Positions 17,960 to 25,819 of a stretch of 64,000 nucleotides of DNA are shown here, piece by piece (the first letter of the stretch is position 1; the number at the start of each line of letters is the position of its first letter). The DNA comes from Rhizorhabdus wittichii RW1 (GTDB taxonomy: Bacteria; Pseudomonadota; Alphaproteobacteria; Sphingomonadales; Sphingomonadaceae), in NCBI GenBank assembly GCA_000016765.1, contig CP000699.1, positions 2,815,001-2,879,000 of the forward strand, in the 5' to 3' direction. The notes under the pieces are model-generated. The model was given only the letters and a program-made list of their open reading frames with translations, did no database searches and had not been told where the DNA came from. Both the position numbers and the translations under genes were made by a program.

Positions 17960-18094
17960 GCCGCCGCCGGGGCAGCCATTGAACCGCCGCGCCCGGCCAA
18001 CCATCTTGTCCGATGGTCGAAGCCGGACAGGCGCCTATTTCGCGGCCCGGCAAAAACCTGTACGATGGCGGCTTGTTTGGAGCGGGCTGATTTG

Positions 18095-19444
18095 ATGACG
18101 AAGACCCTGTTGCGTTCCATCGGCCTGTTCGGCGCCGGTGCCATGATTGCCACCCTCGCCCCCGCGATCGGCGCGGTCGACGTCGGCACCTACAAGGAAC
18201 TCGACCAGTTCATGAGCGTGTTCGAGCGGGTCCGCTCGGACTATGTCGACAAGGTCGACGACCGCACCCTGATCAAGGGCGCGATCGACGGCATGCTCGC
18301 CAGCCTCGATCCGCACAGCTCCTATCTCGACGCGCGCGACCGGCAGAACATGCGCACCCAGACGCAAGGCGCCTATGGCGGCCTCGGCCTGTCGGTCACG
18401 ATGGAGGACGGCGCGGTCAAGATCATGACCGCGCAGGAGGACACCCCCGCGGCCAAGGCCGGCCTCAAGACCGGCGACTACATCACCCATCTCGACGGCA
18501 AGCTGCTCTACGGCGGCACGCTCGACGAGGCGGTCGACCAGATGCGCGGCAAGCCCGGCACCAAGATCCTGATCACCGTCGTCCGCCCCGGCCGCGACAA
18601 GCCGTTCGACGTCTCGCTGACCCGCGAGCTGATCCAGCTCAAGCCGGTCAAGTGGGAGGTCAAGGACCAGGTCGGCATCATCAACATCAACACCTTCGTC
18701 AACGCCAACACCGGCGATTCGGTGCGCGCGGCGATCGCCGGCATCCAGAAGTCGCTGGGCCACGACCCGCTCGGCTATGTGATCGACCTGCGCTCGAACC
18801 CCGGCGGCCTGCTCGACCAGGCGATCGACGTGTCCGACATCTTCCTCGACCGCGGCGAGATCGTCTCGCAGCGCGGGCGCGAGAAGAACGACATCGAGCG
18901 CCGCTACGCGACGGCCAGCCCGCCCGACCTGGCCCACGGCCTGCCGATGATCGTGCTGGTCGACGCCGGCTCCGCCTCGGCGGCGGAGATCGTCGCGGGC
19001 GCGCTGCAGGACCAGAAGCGCGCGCTGGTGATGGGCGAGCGGACCTTCGGCAAGGGCTCGGTCCAGACCGTGCTCGAACTGTCCGACGACACCGCGCTCA
19101 AGCTGACCACGGCGCGCTACTACACGCCGTCGGGCAAGTCGGTGCAGGAGGGCGGGATCAAGCCCGACATCCTCGTGCCGCAGCTCAGCGACCCCGACTA
19201 CAAGGACCGCCCGCGCCTGCGCGAGGCCGACCTGCGCCGCCATCTGATCAACGAGGCGAAGATCGACGACAAGGTGCTCGAGGACGACGGCAAGCCCGAT
19301 CCGCGCTTCCAGTTCACCTCCGAGGCGCTGAAGAAGCAGGGGATCGACGACTTCCAGCTCGACTATGCGGTGAAGGCGATCGCCCGCATGGCCCACCCGC
19401 CGCTCCGCACCGCCCTGGCCGGCGCCAAGAGCGGGGCGCGGTAA
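18095..19444 (+). CDS. ctpA: Carboxyl-terminal processing protease, S41 family
   Basis: A 449-residue periplasmic serine protease. N-terminal signal/anchor (residues 5-27), a PDZ domain at roughly 95-175 (GGLGLSVTMEDGAVKI, LKTGDYITHLDG), then the S41 core with DLRSNPGGLLDQA, the catalytic Ser in DAGSASAAEIVAGAL (about 293-295) and Lys320 in RTFGKGS. The start is taken at ATG 18095, which gives a clean signal; ATG 18065 is the alternative. Together with the EnvC-like gene it points to envelope/peptidoglycan remodelling. Confidence 0.93.
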   Translation: MTKTLLRSIGLFGAGAMIATLAPAIGAVDVGTYKELDQFMSVFERVRSDYVDKVDDRTLIKGAIDGMLASLDPHSSYLDARDRQNMRTQTQGAYGGLGLSVTMEDGAVKIMTAQEDTPAAKAGLKTGDYITHLDGKLLYGGTLDEAVDQMRGKPGTKILITVVRPGRDKPFDVSLTRELIQLKPVKWEVKDQVGIININTFVNANTGDSVRAAIAGIQKSLGHDPLGYVIDLRSNPGGLLDQAIDVSDIFLDRGEIVSQRGREKNDIERRYATASPPDLAHGLPMIVLVDAGSASAAEIVAGALQDQKRALVMGERTFGKGSVQTVLELSDDTALKLTTARYYTPSGKSVQEGGIKPDILVPQLSDPDYKDRPRLREADLRRHLINEAKIDDKVLEDDGKPDPRFQFTSEALKKQGIDDFQLDYAVKAIARMAHPPLRTALAGAKSGAR

Positions 19445-19456
19445 GCCACATGATTT

Positions 19457-19609
19457 CCCCTCCCTGCAAGGGAGGGGTCAGGGGTGGGTCACGGAGACGA
19501 GGGGCTCGACGCCCCTCGGCGGAGTTCCTTGGGACGACCGGGCAAGGCTCCCCTGAATCAAGTTCAGGGTCGCCACCCACCCCCTGCCCCTCCCTTGAAA
19601 GGGAGGGGG
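19457..19609. repeat. Dispersed repeat, CCCTCC...GGAGGG type
   Basis: A 153-bp inverted-repeat element. Outer arms are hairpins of CCCCTCCCTGCAAGGGAGGGG type, with GGGGTGGG / CCCACCCC inside and a central part containing CTGAATCAAGTTCAG. It resembles the 48757 copy and lies between ctpA and dsbB. Confidence 0.7.
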
Positions 19610-19629
19610 GTTCGGCTATACCCGCCCCC

Positions 19630-20103
19630 ATGACCGGTTTCGCCCAGGCGCGGCTCGCCGCGCTCCTCCTGCCTTCGGCGCTGATGCTGGGGGCGCTCGG
19701 CTCGCAGTTCATCGGCGGGCTCTTCCCCTGCGAGATGTGCCATTGGCAGCGCTGGCCGCACGAGGCGGCGATCGCGCTGGCGCTGTTCGCCTTCCCGCTC
19801 GGCGACAAGCGATCGGGGCGGATCGTCCTCGCCCTGGCGATCGTCGCGATCCTGATCAGCGGCGCGATCGGCGTCTTCCATGCCGGCGTCGAATATCATT
19901 GGTGGCAGGGCATCACCCGCTGCTCGGCCCCGCCCAGCGGCGGGTCGGAGGGCGATCTGCTCGCCCAGATCATGGCGACGCCGATGATCCAGTGCGACGT
20001 GCCGCAATGGACGCTGTTCGGCATCTCGCTCGCCGGCTTCAACGCGATCTTCTCGATCCTCGGCGGGCTCGGCGCCATCGCGCTGTGGAAGCGCAAGCCA
20101 TGA
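19630..20103 (+). CDS. dsbB: Disulfide bond formation protein, DsbB family
   Basis: A 157-residue four-helix membrane protein. The first periplasmic Cys pair is in PCEMCHWQRWPH (about 34-45), the second pair is formed by ITRCSAPP and MIQCDVPQW. It would reoxidise DsbA and pass electrons to ubiquinone. The stop overlaps the coq7 start (ATGA), linking it to a ubiquinone-biosynthesis gene. Confidence 0.92.
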   Translation: MTGFAQARLAALLLPSALMLGALGSQFIGGLFPCEMCHWQRWPHEAAIALALFAFPLGDKRSGRIVLALAIVAILISGAIGVFHAGVEYHWWQGITRCSAPPSGGSEGDLLAQIMATPMIQCDVPQWTLFGISLAGFNAIFSILGGLGAIALWKRKP

Positions 20104-20657
20104 GCGCGGATGCGCAACAGCGCGCGGCGTCTTCGGCGGTCGCCAACGCGCAACAGCGCGCGGCGATGCTCCGCGTCGACCAGGCCGGCGAATATGGCGC
20201 GACGCGCATCTATGCCGGGCAGCTCGCGGTGATGGGCCAGCGATCGGCCGACGCCCGCGCGATCGCGCGCATGGCGGACCAGGAGGCGCGCCATCGCGCG
20301 GTGTTCGACCGGATGACCGCCGAGCGCGGGGTGCGGCCGACCGCGCTGCAGCCGCTGTGGAACGTCGCGGGCTTCGCGCTGGGCGCGGCCACCGCGCTGA
20401 TCGGGCCCAAGGCGGCGATGGCCTGCACCGCCGCGATCGAGACCGAGATCGACCGCCATTATCGCGAGCAGATCGAGCAGATCGGCGACGGCGATCCCGA
20501 ACTGAGCGCGACGATCGAGGAGTTCCGCGCCGAGGAGGTCGAGCATCGCGACGCCGCGATCGCCGCGGGCGCCGAACAGGCCCCGGCCTATCCGCTGCTG
20601 TCGGGCGCGATCCGGCTCGGCTGCCGCATTGCCATCGGGCTTTCGCGCCACATATAA
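20100..20657 (+). CDS. coq7: Demethoxyubiquinone hydroxylase
   Basis: A 185-residue di-iron monooxygenase of ubiquinone synthesis. Ligand motifs are visible: GEYGATRIYAGQL, QEARHRAVF (ExxH), IETEIDRHY and EEVEHRD (ExxH). There are two short hydrophobic stretches for peripheral membrane contact. Translationally coupled to dsbB. Confidence 0.95.
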   Translation: MSADAQQRAASSAVANAQQRAAMLRVDQAGEYGATRIYAGQLAVMGQRSADARAIARMADQEARHRAVFDRMTAERGVRPTALQPLWNVAGFALGAATALIGPKAAMACTAAIETEIDRHYREQIEQIGDGDPELSATIEEFRAEEVEHRDAAIAAGAEQAPAYPLLSGAIRLGCRIAIGLSRHI

Positions 20658-20686
20658 TAGCCGACCACAGCCAAGGAATCGCGCCG

Positions 20687-21085
20687 ATGACGACCCACCG
20701 TTTGCTCCCGCCGGCGCTCGCTGTCCTGGCCGCCATCGCCGCCGCCGCGCCCTTCGCCATGCCCGCCCAGGCGCAGCGGACCCAGCGCGTGCTGACCATC
20801 TTCGGCAACGATCCCTGCCCGACCAGCAACGGCGAGGAGATCGTCGTCTGCCAGCGCATCCCCGAAGGGGAGCGCTACCGCATCCCCGAGCAGCTTCGCC
20901 GCACCGACCCCCGCAACGACAATTGGAGCGACCGCGCGTCGAGCCTCGAATATGTCGGCCGCAGCGGCGCGCAGAGCTGCTCGACCAGCGGCGCCGGCGG
21001 CGCATCGGGCTGCTTCCGCCAGCTCGCCCGCAAGGCCTGCGACGAGGACAAGGCCGACGGCAAGAAGTGCGGGATCAAGTTCTGA
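20687..21085 (+). CDS. Exported protein with FGNDPCP...EEIVVC motif, paralog A
   Basis: A 132-residue protein with a signal peptide (cleavage near AQA, about 30). The mature part starts LTIFGNDPCPTSNGEEIVVC and continues ERYRIPEQLRR. Six cysteines suggest periplasmic disulfides. It is a paralog of the next gene with the same layout. Function unknown. It lies 29 bp after coq7 and close to dsbB, fitting a disulfide-bonded periplasmic protein. Confidence 0.75.
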   Translation: MTTHRLLPPALAVLAAIAAAAPFAMPAQAQRTQRVLTIFGNDPCPTSNGEEIVVCQRIPEGERYRIPEQLRRTDPRNDNWSDRASSLEYVGRSGAQSCSTSGAGGASGCFRQLARKACDEDKADGKKCGIKF

Positions 21086-21168
21086 CGTCTCCCGGCGTCC
21101 TTCTCTTTTCCCAGGCGGCCTCCGCGCCATTCAGCACCCCGAAAGCGTCTCGCGCGTTAGCTGTCGCC

Positions 21169-21552
21169 ATGAAGCTTCTGCTCCCGATCGCGCTGCTGCT
21201 CGCGGCGCCCGCGCTTGCCGCCCCCAAGGCCGAGGCGCCGCCGCCGCGCATGAGCACGCTGGTCGTGTTCGGCGACGATCCCTGCCCGCGCAGCTCGGAC
21301 GAGGAGATCATCGTCTGCGCCCGCCAGCCCGAGAGCGAGCGCTATCGCATCCCCAAGGCGCTGCGGAAGAAGCCCAAGGCCGACGAGGTCACCCAGAGCT
21401 GGGTCGAGCGCACCCGGACCTTCGACATGGTCAGCAAGCAGGGCCTGCCCAACAGCTGCTCGCCCAACGGCAGCAATGGCCAGACCGGTTGCATGCGCCA
21501 GTTCCTGGAGGCCGCGCGCGCCGAGCGCGAGGCGATGAAACGGGGCGAGTGA
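21169..21552 (+). CDS. Exported protein with FGDDPCP...EEIIVC motif, paralog B
   Basis: A 127-residue exported protein (signal peptide about 1-18). The mature sequence carries VVFGDDPCPRSSDEEIIVC and ERYRIPKALRKK, aligning with the upstream paralog including the Cys spacing near the C-terminus (NSCSPNG, TGCMRQF against QSCSTSG, SGCFRQL). Arisen by tandem duplication. Function unknown. Confidence 0.75.
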   Translation: MKLLLPIALLLAAPALAAPKAEAPPPRMSTLVVFGDDPCPRSSDEEIIVCARQPESERYRIPKALRKKPKADEVTQSWVERTRTFDMVSKQGLPNSCSPNGSNGQTGCMRQFLEAARAEREAMKRGE

Positions 21553-21624
21553 CACCCTTCGGCCACATGGTCGAACCCTTCCGCTTTTCCGCCGATCGGC
21601 TATAGTTTCGGCGAGAGCATATCG

Positions 21625-22371
21625 ATGAAGGCGATCGATCCCGACCTGCTGCTGAGAGCCTATTCGATCGGGGTCTTCCCGATGGCCGACAGCCGTGCCG
21701 CCGACGACGTCTACTGGGTCGAGCCGAAGAAGCGCGGCATCCTGCCGCTCGACCATTTCCGCCTGTCGCGATCGCTCGCCAAGACGATCCGCTCGGACCG
21801 CTTCGCCGTCACCGCCGACCGGGCGTTCGGCGAGGTCGTGGCGGAATGCGCGGCGGTCACCAGCCAGCGGCCCGACACCTGGATCAACCCGGCGATCGAG
21901 GCCGCCTATGCCGACCTCCACCGCCGCGGCCACGCCCATTCGATCGAGTGCTGGCGCGAGGGGCGGCTGGTCGGCGGGCTCTACGGCGTGCGGCTGGGCG
22001 GCGCCTTCTTCGGCGAGAGCATGTTCAGCCGCGAGAGCAACGCGTCGAAGGTCGCGCTCGCCTGGCTGGTCGCGCGGCTCCGGGCCGGCGGCTTCCGGCT
22101 GCTCGACTGCCAGTTCATCACCGATCACCTCCAGTCGCTCGGCGCGATCGAGGTGAGCCGCGACGATTATGTCGCGCTATTGGACGTCGCGCTGGGCGTG
22201 GTCGCCGGGGCGGGAGCGGCCGGCGGCGTCGCGGTCGCGGGGGCCGCGGCGGGCTGGTCGGCGCCCGACTTCTTCGCGCTCGACGGCGGCGCGACCGATC
22301 CCGACACGCGCACCGTGTCGGGGCCGATATCGGGATGCACCATCGTGCAGCTCTTGGGCCAGACGTCGTAG
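21625..22371 (+). CDS. aat: Leucyl/phenylalanyl-tRNA--protein transferase
   Basis: A 248-residue enzyme that adds Leu or Phe to N-terminal Lys/Arg of proteins, marking them for ClpAPS. Family features: LLLRAYSIGVFPMADSR, YWVEPKKRGILPL, GGLYGVRLGGAFFGESMFSR, NASKVAL and LLDCQFITDHLQSLGA. After about residue 190 there is an Ala/Gly-rich linker and a C-terminal tail. The last 205 bp are antisense to the DUF2155 gene. Confidence 0.93.
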   Translation: MKAIDPDLLLRAYSIGVFPMADSRAADDVYWVEPKKRGILPLDHFRLSRSLAKTIRSDRFAVTADRAFGEVVAECAAVTSQRPDTWINPAIEAAYADLHRRGHAHSIECWREGRLVGGLYGVRLGGAFFGESMFSRESNASKVALAWLVARLRAGGFRLLDCQFITDHLQSLGAIEVSRDDYVALLDVALGVVAGAGAAGGVAVAGAAAGWSAPDFFALDGGATDPDTRTVSGPISGCTIVQLLGQTS

Positions 22372-22886
22372 ACCGGGTCCTCGACCGCGTTGAGCGACGG
22401 CGATTCCTTGAACAGCCAGCCCGAGAAGACCCGCCGCCAGGCGCCGTCGCGGCCGCGCACGTCGGTCTGGACGAAGGCGCCGGTCAGCTTCTGATCCTCC
22501 CAGGGGGCGGTCGTCTCGCAGGCGCGCAGGCGCAGGACGACGTCGCCGATCCGGATCGCCTGACCCGGCCGCAGGGTGACGTCGCGCGATTCGCCGTTGC
22601 GCTTGTTGAGCAGGCCGAGCACCGCCACCCGCTCGCCCATCGGCGTGCCTTCGGTGACGAGCGGCTTGTCGGGGATCTTCTCGACGACGGGCGTCGGCGG
22701 CGCCGCGGGGGTGCTGGCGTTGGCCGATTCGCTCTCGGTGTCGCCGCTCGGCGCCAAAGCGGGCGCGCCGGCCTGCTCGTCCGACGGGATCGCCTCGACC
22801 GGGACCTGCTGCTGGCTGATCGCCTGCCACGCGCCAAAGGTCGCGAGGCCGCCGAGCGCGACCGCGCCCAGCAGGATGCGCCTCAC
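22167..22886 (-). CDS. DUF2155 exported protein
   Basis: A 239-residue protein with an N-terminal hydrophobic signal/anchor, a Thr/Pro/Ala-rich linker, and the DUF2155 core (about 95-175): VAVLGLLNKRNGESRDVTL, RLRACETTAPWEDQKL, RRVFSGWLFKESPSLNAVE, VYDVWPKSC. After the core comes a Pro/Ala tail that is encoded opposite the end of aat. It overlaps the mlaD stop by 4 bp and is third in NDUFA12-mlaD-DUF2155. Function unknown. Confidence 0.85.
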   Translation of the reverse strand: MRRILLGAVALGGLATFGAWQAISQQQVPVEAIPSDEQAGAPALAPSGDTESESANASTPAAPPTPVVEKIPDKPLVTEGTPMGERVAVLGLLNKRNGESRDVTLRPGQAIRIGDVVLRLRACETTAPWEDQKLTGAFVQTDVRGRDGAWRRVFSGWLFKESPSLNAVEDPVYDVWPKSCTMVHPDIGPDTVRVSGSVAPPSSAKKSGADQPAAAPATATPPAAPAPATTPSATSNSAT

Positions 22887-23377
22887 GGCTTGGGCGCCTC
22901 TTCGGCCCCGCCGGCGGCCGCGCCGCCCGACTTGTTGATGAACTGGCCGACCATGCTCATCAGGTCCATCGCGCCCTGGGTGTCGGCGATGGTGTCGCCG
23001 TCCTTGAGCGGGACGGTGTCGCCGCCCGGGATCAGCGAGACGAAGGTCGCGCCGAGGAAGCCCTCGGAGGTGATCGCCGCGCTGCTGTCGGCGGGCAGCT
23101 TGACCTTGGGATCGAGCGCGAGCGTGGTCTTGACCTGGAAGCTCTGCGGATCGAGCGCCTGGCTGGTGACGGTGCCGATCTTCATGCCGGCGACGCGGAC
23201 CTCGCTGCCGACGTTGATGCCGGTGCTGTTGGGGAAGAGCGCGGTGACGTGGATCGCGCCGGCCTTGGCGCCGCCGCCGGTGGCGCCCCAGGCGAACCAG
23301 ACGAACCAGGCCGCGAACAGGACGACGAACAGTCCGACGAGCGCCTCGCCGATATTCTCACGCAACAGCGACTTCAT
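22883..23377 (-). CDS. mlaD: Outer-membrane lipid asymmetry protein MlaD (MCE domain)
   Basis: A 164-residue protein with one N-terminal transmembrane helix (about 12-31) and one MCE domain (VTALFPNSTGINVGSEVRVAGMKIG across about 45-70). It would form the periplasmic substrate-binding ring of the Mla phospholipid ABC transporter. The other Mla genes are not in the window. It lies 3 bp after the NDUFA12 gene. Confidence 0.88.
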   Translation of the reverse strand: MKSLLRENIGEALVGLFVVLFAAWFVWFAWGATGGGAKAGAIHVTALFPNSTGINVGSEVRVAGMKIGTVTSQALDPQSFQVKTTLALDPKVKLPADSSAAITSEGFLGATFVSLIPGGDTVPLKDGDTIADTQGAMDLMSMVGQFINKSGGAAAGGAEEAPKP

Positions 23378-23380
23378 GGC

Positions 23381-23764
23381 TCAGTTCGGGCTCCATGCCT
23401 CATAATCGCCGGTCGCGGCGGCGCGGACGCCGCCCCGCTCGAGCGCGCCGGCCGGCCGATAGGCCGCCTCGGTCCCGGTCAGGTTCGGTTCGGCCGGCTT
23501 CTGCCAGGCGCGCGGCGCCGGAAGCTGGTCGGGGGTCAGGTCGGTGCTGTGGTGCAGCCAGCCGTGCCATTCCGCCGGAACCCGGCTGGCGTCGTTCGAC
23601 CCGGAATAGATGACCCAGCGGCGCGGCCGGCCGTCGGTGGTGCGGCCGCCCTCGAAATAGACGTTGCCGAGCGCATCCTCGCCGATCCGCGTGCCGTTGA
23701 GCTTGCTGAACAGCAGCGTGCCGATCGTGGCGCCGTCCCACCAGGTGAAGATCTTCTTGAGCAT
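23381..23764 (-). CDS. NADH:ubiquinone oxidoreductase NDUFA12-like subunit
   Basis: A 127-residue accessory complex I subunit found in alphaproteobacteria and mitochondria. Typical pieces are TWWDGATIGTLLFSKLNGTRI(G), DALGNVYFEGG and RRWVIYSG followed by VPAEWHGWLHH. It heads the operon with mlaD and DUF2155, an order common in sphingomonads. Confidence 0.9.
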   Translation of the reverse strand: MLKKIFTWWDGATIGTLLFSKLNGTRIGEDALGNVYFEGGRTTDGRPRRWVIYSGSNDASRVPAEWHGWLHHSTDLTPDQLPAPRAWQKPAEPNLTGTEAAYRPAGALERGGVRAAATGDYEAWSPN

Positions 23765-23780
23765 GGCTGTCCGCTTAGCC

Positions 23781-23802
23781 CTTGCGCCCTAGAGGGCGCA
23801 AG
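23781..23802. other. Perfect hairpin upstream of the NDUFA12 gene
   Basis: CTTGCGCCCT and AGGGCGCAAG flank a 2-base loop, 17 bp before the NDUFA12 start on the minus strand. No T-run follows on either strand. It could be an operator or a 5'-UTR structure. Confidence 0.4.
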
Positions 23803-23940
23803 TGTTTGTGGGGTGTTCGATTGGCCTCAAGCGCCGGCGTGCGCATCCGCGCACTTGGCTTTCCTCGCATAAGCTCGGGCGGCCGTTCGGCCTTGCGGGA
23901 CGCTGGCGCGTCCCGTTCCACCGCAAAAAAACAAACGATC

Positions 23941-24417
23941 CTACTTCTTCTTCCACTCCACCCGATCGCCTGCGGCGATCCCGTTGGCGGCCGCGCCGCC
24001 GCCGACGATCTCGAGCACGGCGGCGACCGGCTCGCCCGATCCCACCGGGGTCAGGTCCTCGGGCACCGTGTTGGCGGCGATGCGGGCGATCGTGCCGTCG
24101 GCGCGGATGAAGATCATGTCGAGCGGGATGTAGGTGTTCTTCATCCAGAAGCTCGCCTCGCGCGGCGGCGACATCGGGAAGATCATCCCGCCATGGTCGG
24201 GCAGGCTGGTGCGGTACATCAGCCCGCGCGCCTGCTGCTGCGGGGTGGAGGCGACCTCGACCGCATAAGCCAGCTTGCCGCGCGCGGTGTGGATGGTCAG
24301 CGGGACGGTCGCCTGCGTCTCGGCGGCCGGCGGCGAGCCGGCGGCGGTCGGCGCGCAGCCCGCGAGCGCGAAGGACAGGGCGCCGAACGCGCCGATCAGC
24401 CGCAGCGGCGCGACCAT
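23941..24417 (-). CDS. DUF192 lipoprotein
   Basis: A 158-residue protein. Lipobox at the end of a signal peptide (FALAGC, Cys21). The DUF192 domain follows: ARGLMYRTSLPDHGGMIFPM, FWMKNTYIPLDMIFI, IVGGGAAANGIAAGDRVEW. Function unknown. It lies 2 bp after the two-domain cold-shock gene on the same strand, a common alphaproteobacterial pair. Confidence 0.88.
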   Translation of the reverse strand: MVAPLRLIGAFGALSFALAGCAPTAAGSPPAAETQATVPLTIHTARGKLAYAVEVASTPQQQARGLMYRTSLPDHGGMIFPMSPPREASFWMKNTYIPLDMIFIRADGTIARIAANTVPEDLTPVGSGEPVAAVLEIVGGGAAANGIAAGDRVEWKKK

Positions 24418-24419
24418 CG

Positions 24420-25016
24420 TCAGTCGGTGATCAGCTCGACCGCCAGCGGGCCCTTGCGGCCCTCGGCGATGCGCGCCTTCATCCGCGTCTCGGGAAGAAG
24501 GTCGGGCAGGCCGGCGCGGCGGACCGTCTCCATATGGATGAAGATGTCCTGGGTCTCGCCGTCGCGGACGAGGAAGCCATAGCCCTTCAGGCGGTTGAAC
24601 CATTTGACGATGACCGGCTCGGGCTCGCCCGCCTGGTCGACCAGCTGGGTCGGATCGACGCGGTCGGCGTTGCGCTTGGCGATCAGGTCGGGATCGGGGC
24701 CGGTCGCGGTCGACAGGTCGATCGCGAGGATGCGGCGCGCCTGCAGGCCGCGGTCGCGCGCCACCACCTCGCACGCGATGCGCGCGCCTTCGGGCAGGGT
24801 CCGGCGGCCATGGTCGCGCAGCACGGAAAAATGGACGAGCACGTCGCCGCGATCACCATCGGTGGCGATGAAACCGAACCCGCGGGTGGCGTCGAACCAT
24901 TTCACCGCGCCCACGACGGTCTCGGCGGGTTCGCCGGCAGCCGGCGACACGCATTCCTGCCCGCTGTCCACGCTGACGTCGCGCAACGTTACAGACGCAA
25001 CAGACTTCTCATTCAT
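24420..25016 (-). CDS. Two-domain cold-shock protein (CspA family)
   Basis: A 198-residue protein with two cold-shock domains. The first is [18 protein letters not shown], then DVLVHFSVL (about 37-100); the second is [17 protein letters not shown], then DIFIHMETV (about 133-198). RNP1/RNP2-like aromatic residues are kept in both, so it should bind single-stranded RNA/DNA. Double-domain Csps are typical of alphaproteobacteria. The start is taken at ATG 25016; an in-frame ATG at 25055 is the alternative. Confidence 0.88.
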   Translation of the reverse strand: MNEKSVASVTLRDVSVDSGQECVSPAAGEPAETVVGAVKWFDATRGFGFIATDGDRGDVLVHFSVLRDHGRRTLPEGARIACEVVARDRGLQARRILAIDLSTATGPDPDLIAKRNADRVDPTQLVDQAGEPEPVIVKWFNRLKGYGFLVRDGETQDIFIHMETVRRAGLPDLLPETRMKARIAEGRKGPLAVELITD

Positions 25017-25127
25017 CGCCCTGTCACCCGCAGCCCTGGCGTCAGCTTCTATCATAGAGCGCCGTTGAAACGAAGCGCTTCCGAATCCGGTGCCGCGCCC
25101 CAAACCCCTGCCATTGCGCGTTCTGCG

Positions 25128-25655
25128 TCACGGTTCAACCCCTACCTCGTCAGGATCAACCTGGAGCAGGCGCAACACCAGCTCGATCGGATGGCCCGCG
25201 CGCGCCATCGCGGCGATCCAGCGGCGTTTCTCGGCGGGGTCGGCGGGGCGCGCGGCGAACGGCCCGATCCGCTTGCGCCGGGCGTAGCGCAGCGCCGCCG
25301 CCTCGGCGTCGCCGTCGATCCGCTCGCGCAGCCCCTCGGTCGTCTCGGCGTCGATCCCGGCGGCGCGCAGCGCGCTGCCGATCCGCCGCGCGCCATAGCC
25401 GCGCCGCAGCAGCGCCTCGGCCCGGGCCGAGGCGAAGGCGCGGTCGTCGACATAGCCGCGCTCGGCGAAGCGCGCGACCAGCGCCTCGACCGGAGCCGGG
25501 CCGTCGCCGTCCCAGCCGCGCTCGCGCAGCTTGCGGCGCAGATAGGCGGTCAGTTTCGCCCGCGTCGTCGCGTAGCGCGCGGCATAGTCGAGCGCGGCGC
25601 GTTCGAGGGTCGCGGCGTCATAGGGCGGCAAGGCTTTGGCAACTTCATGGGGCAT
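25128..25655 (-). CDS. recX: Regulatory protein RecX
   Basis: A 175-residue modulator of RecA. Three-helix repeats are visible: LERAALDYAARYATTRAKLTAYLRRKL, FAERGYVDDRAFASARAEALL and RRGYGARRIGSALRAAGI. The start is taken at ATG 25655 because the upstream extension is not RecX-like. recA is not in the window. It diverges from the fatty-acyl-AMP ligase gene. Confidence 0.88.
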   Translation of the reverse strand: MPHEVAKALPPYDAATLERAALDYAARYATTRAKLTAYLRRKLRERGWDGDGPAPVEALVARFAERGYVDDRAFASARAEALLRRGYGARRIGSALRAAGIDAETTEGLRERIDGDAEAAALRYARRKRIGPFAARPADPAEKRRWIAAMARAGHPIELVLRLLQVDPDEVGVEP

Positions 25656-25819
25656 GCGCCATGATTGTGCCACAGTCGGGCCGGATTTTGAACGCGCCGC
25701 TCGGCAAGATGTGGCGCACTGAACGAGGCTGCCTGTTGGCTGGCCGGCGTCACCGCAAGGGTGCGGCGATGCTGGATCGGGTGGGAATGGCCGCGAATGA
25801 ACGAAGGATCTGACCGATA

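Noticed and set aside
23899-23916. GGGACGC-TGGC-GCGTCCC as a terminator of the DUF192 gene
   Set aside because: On the minus strand the T-run precedes rather than follows the stem, so it does not fit an intrinsic terminator.
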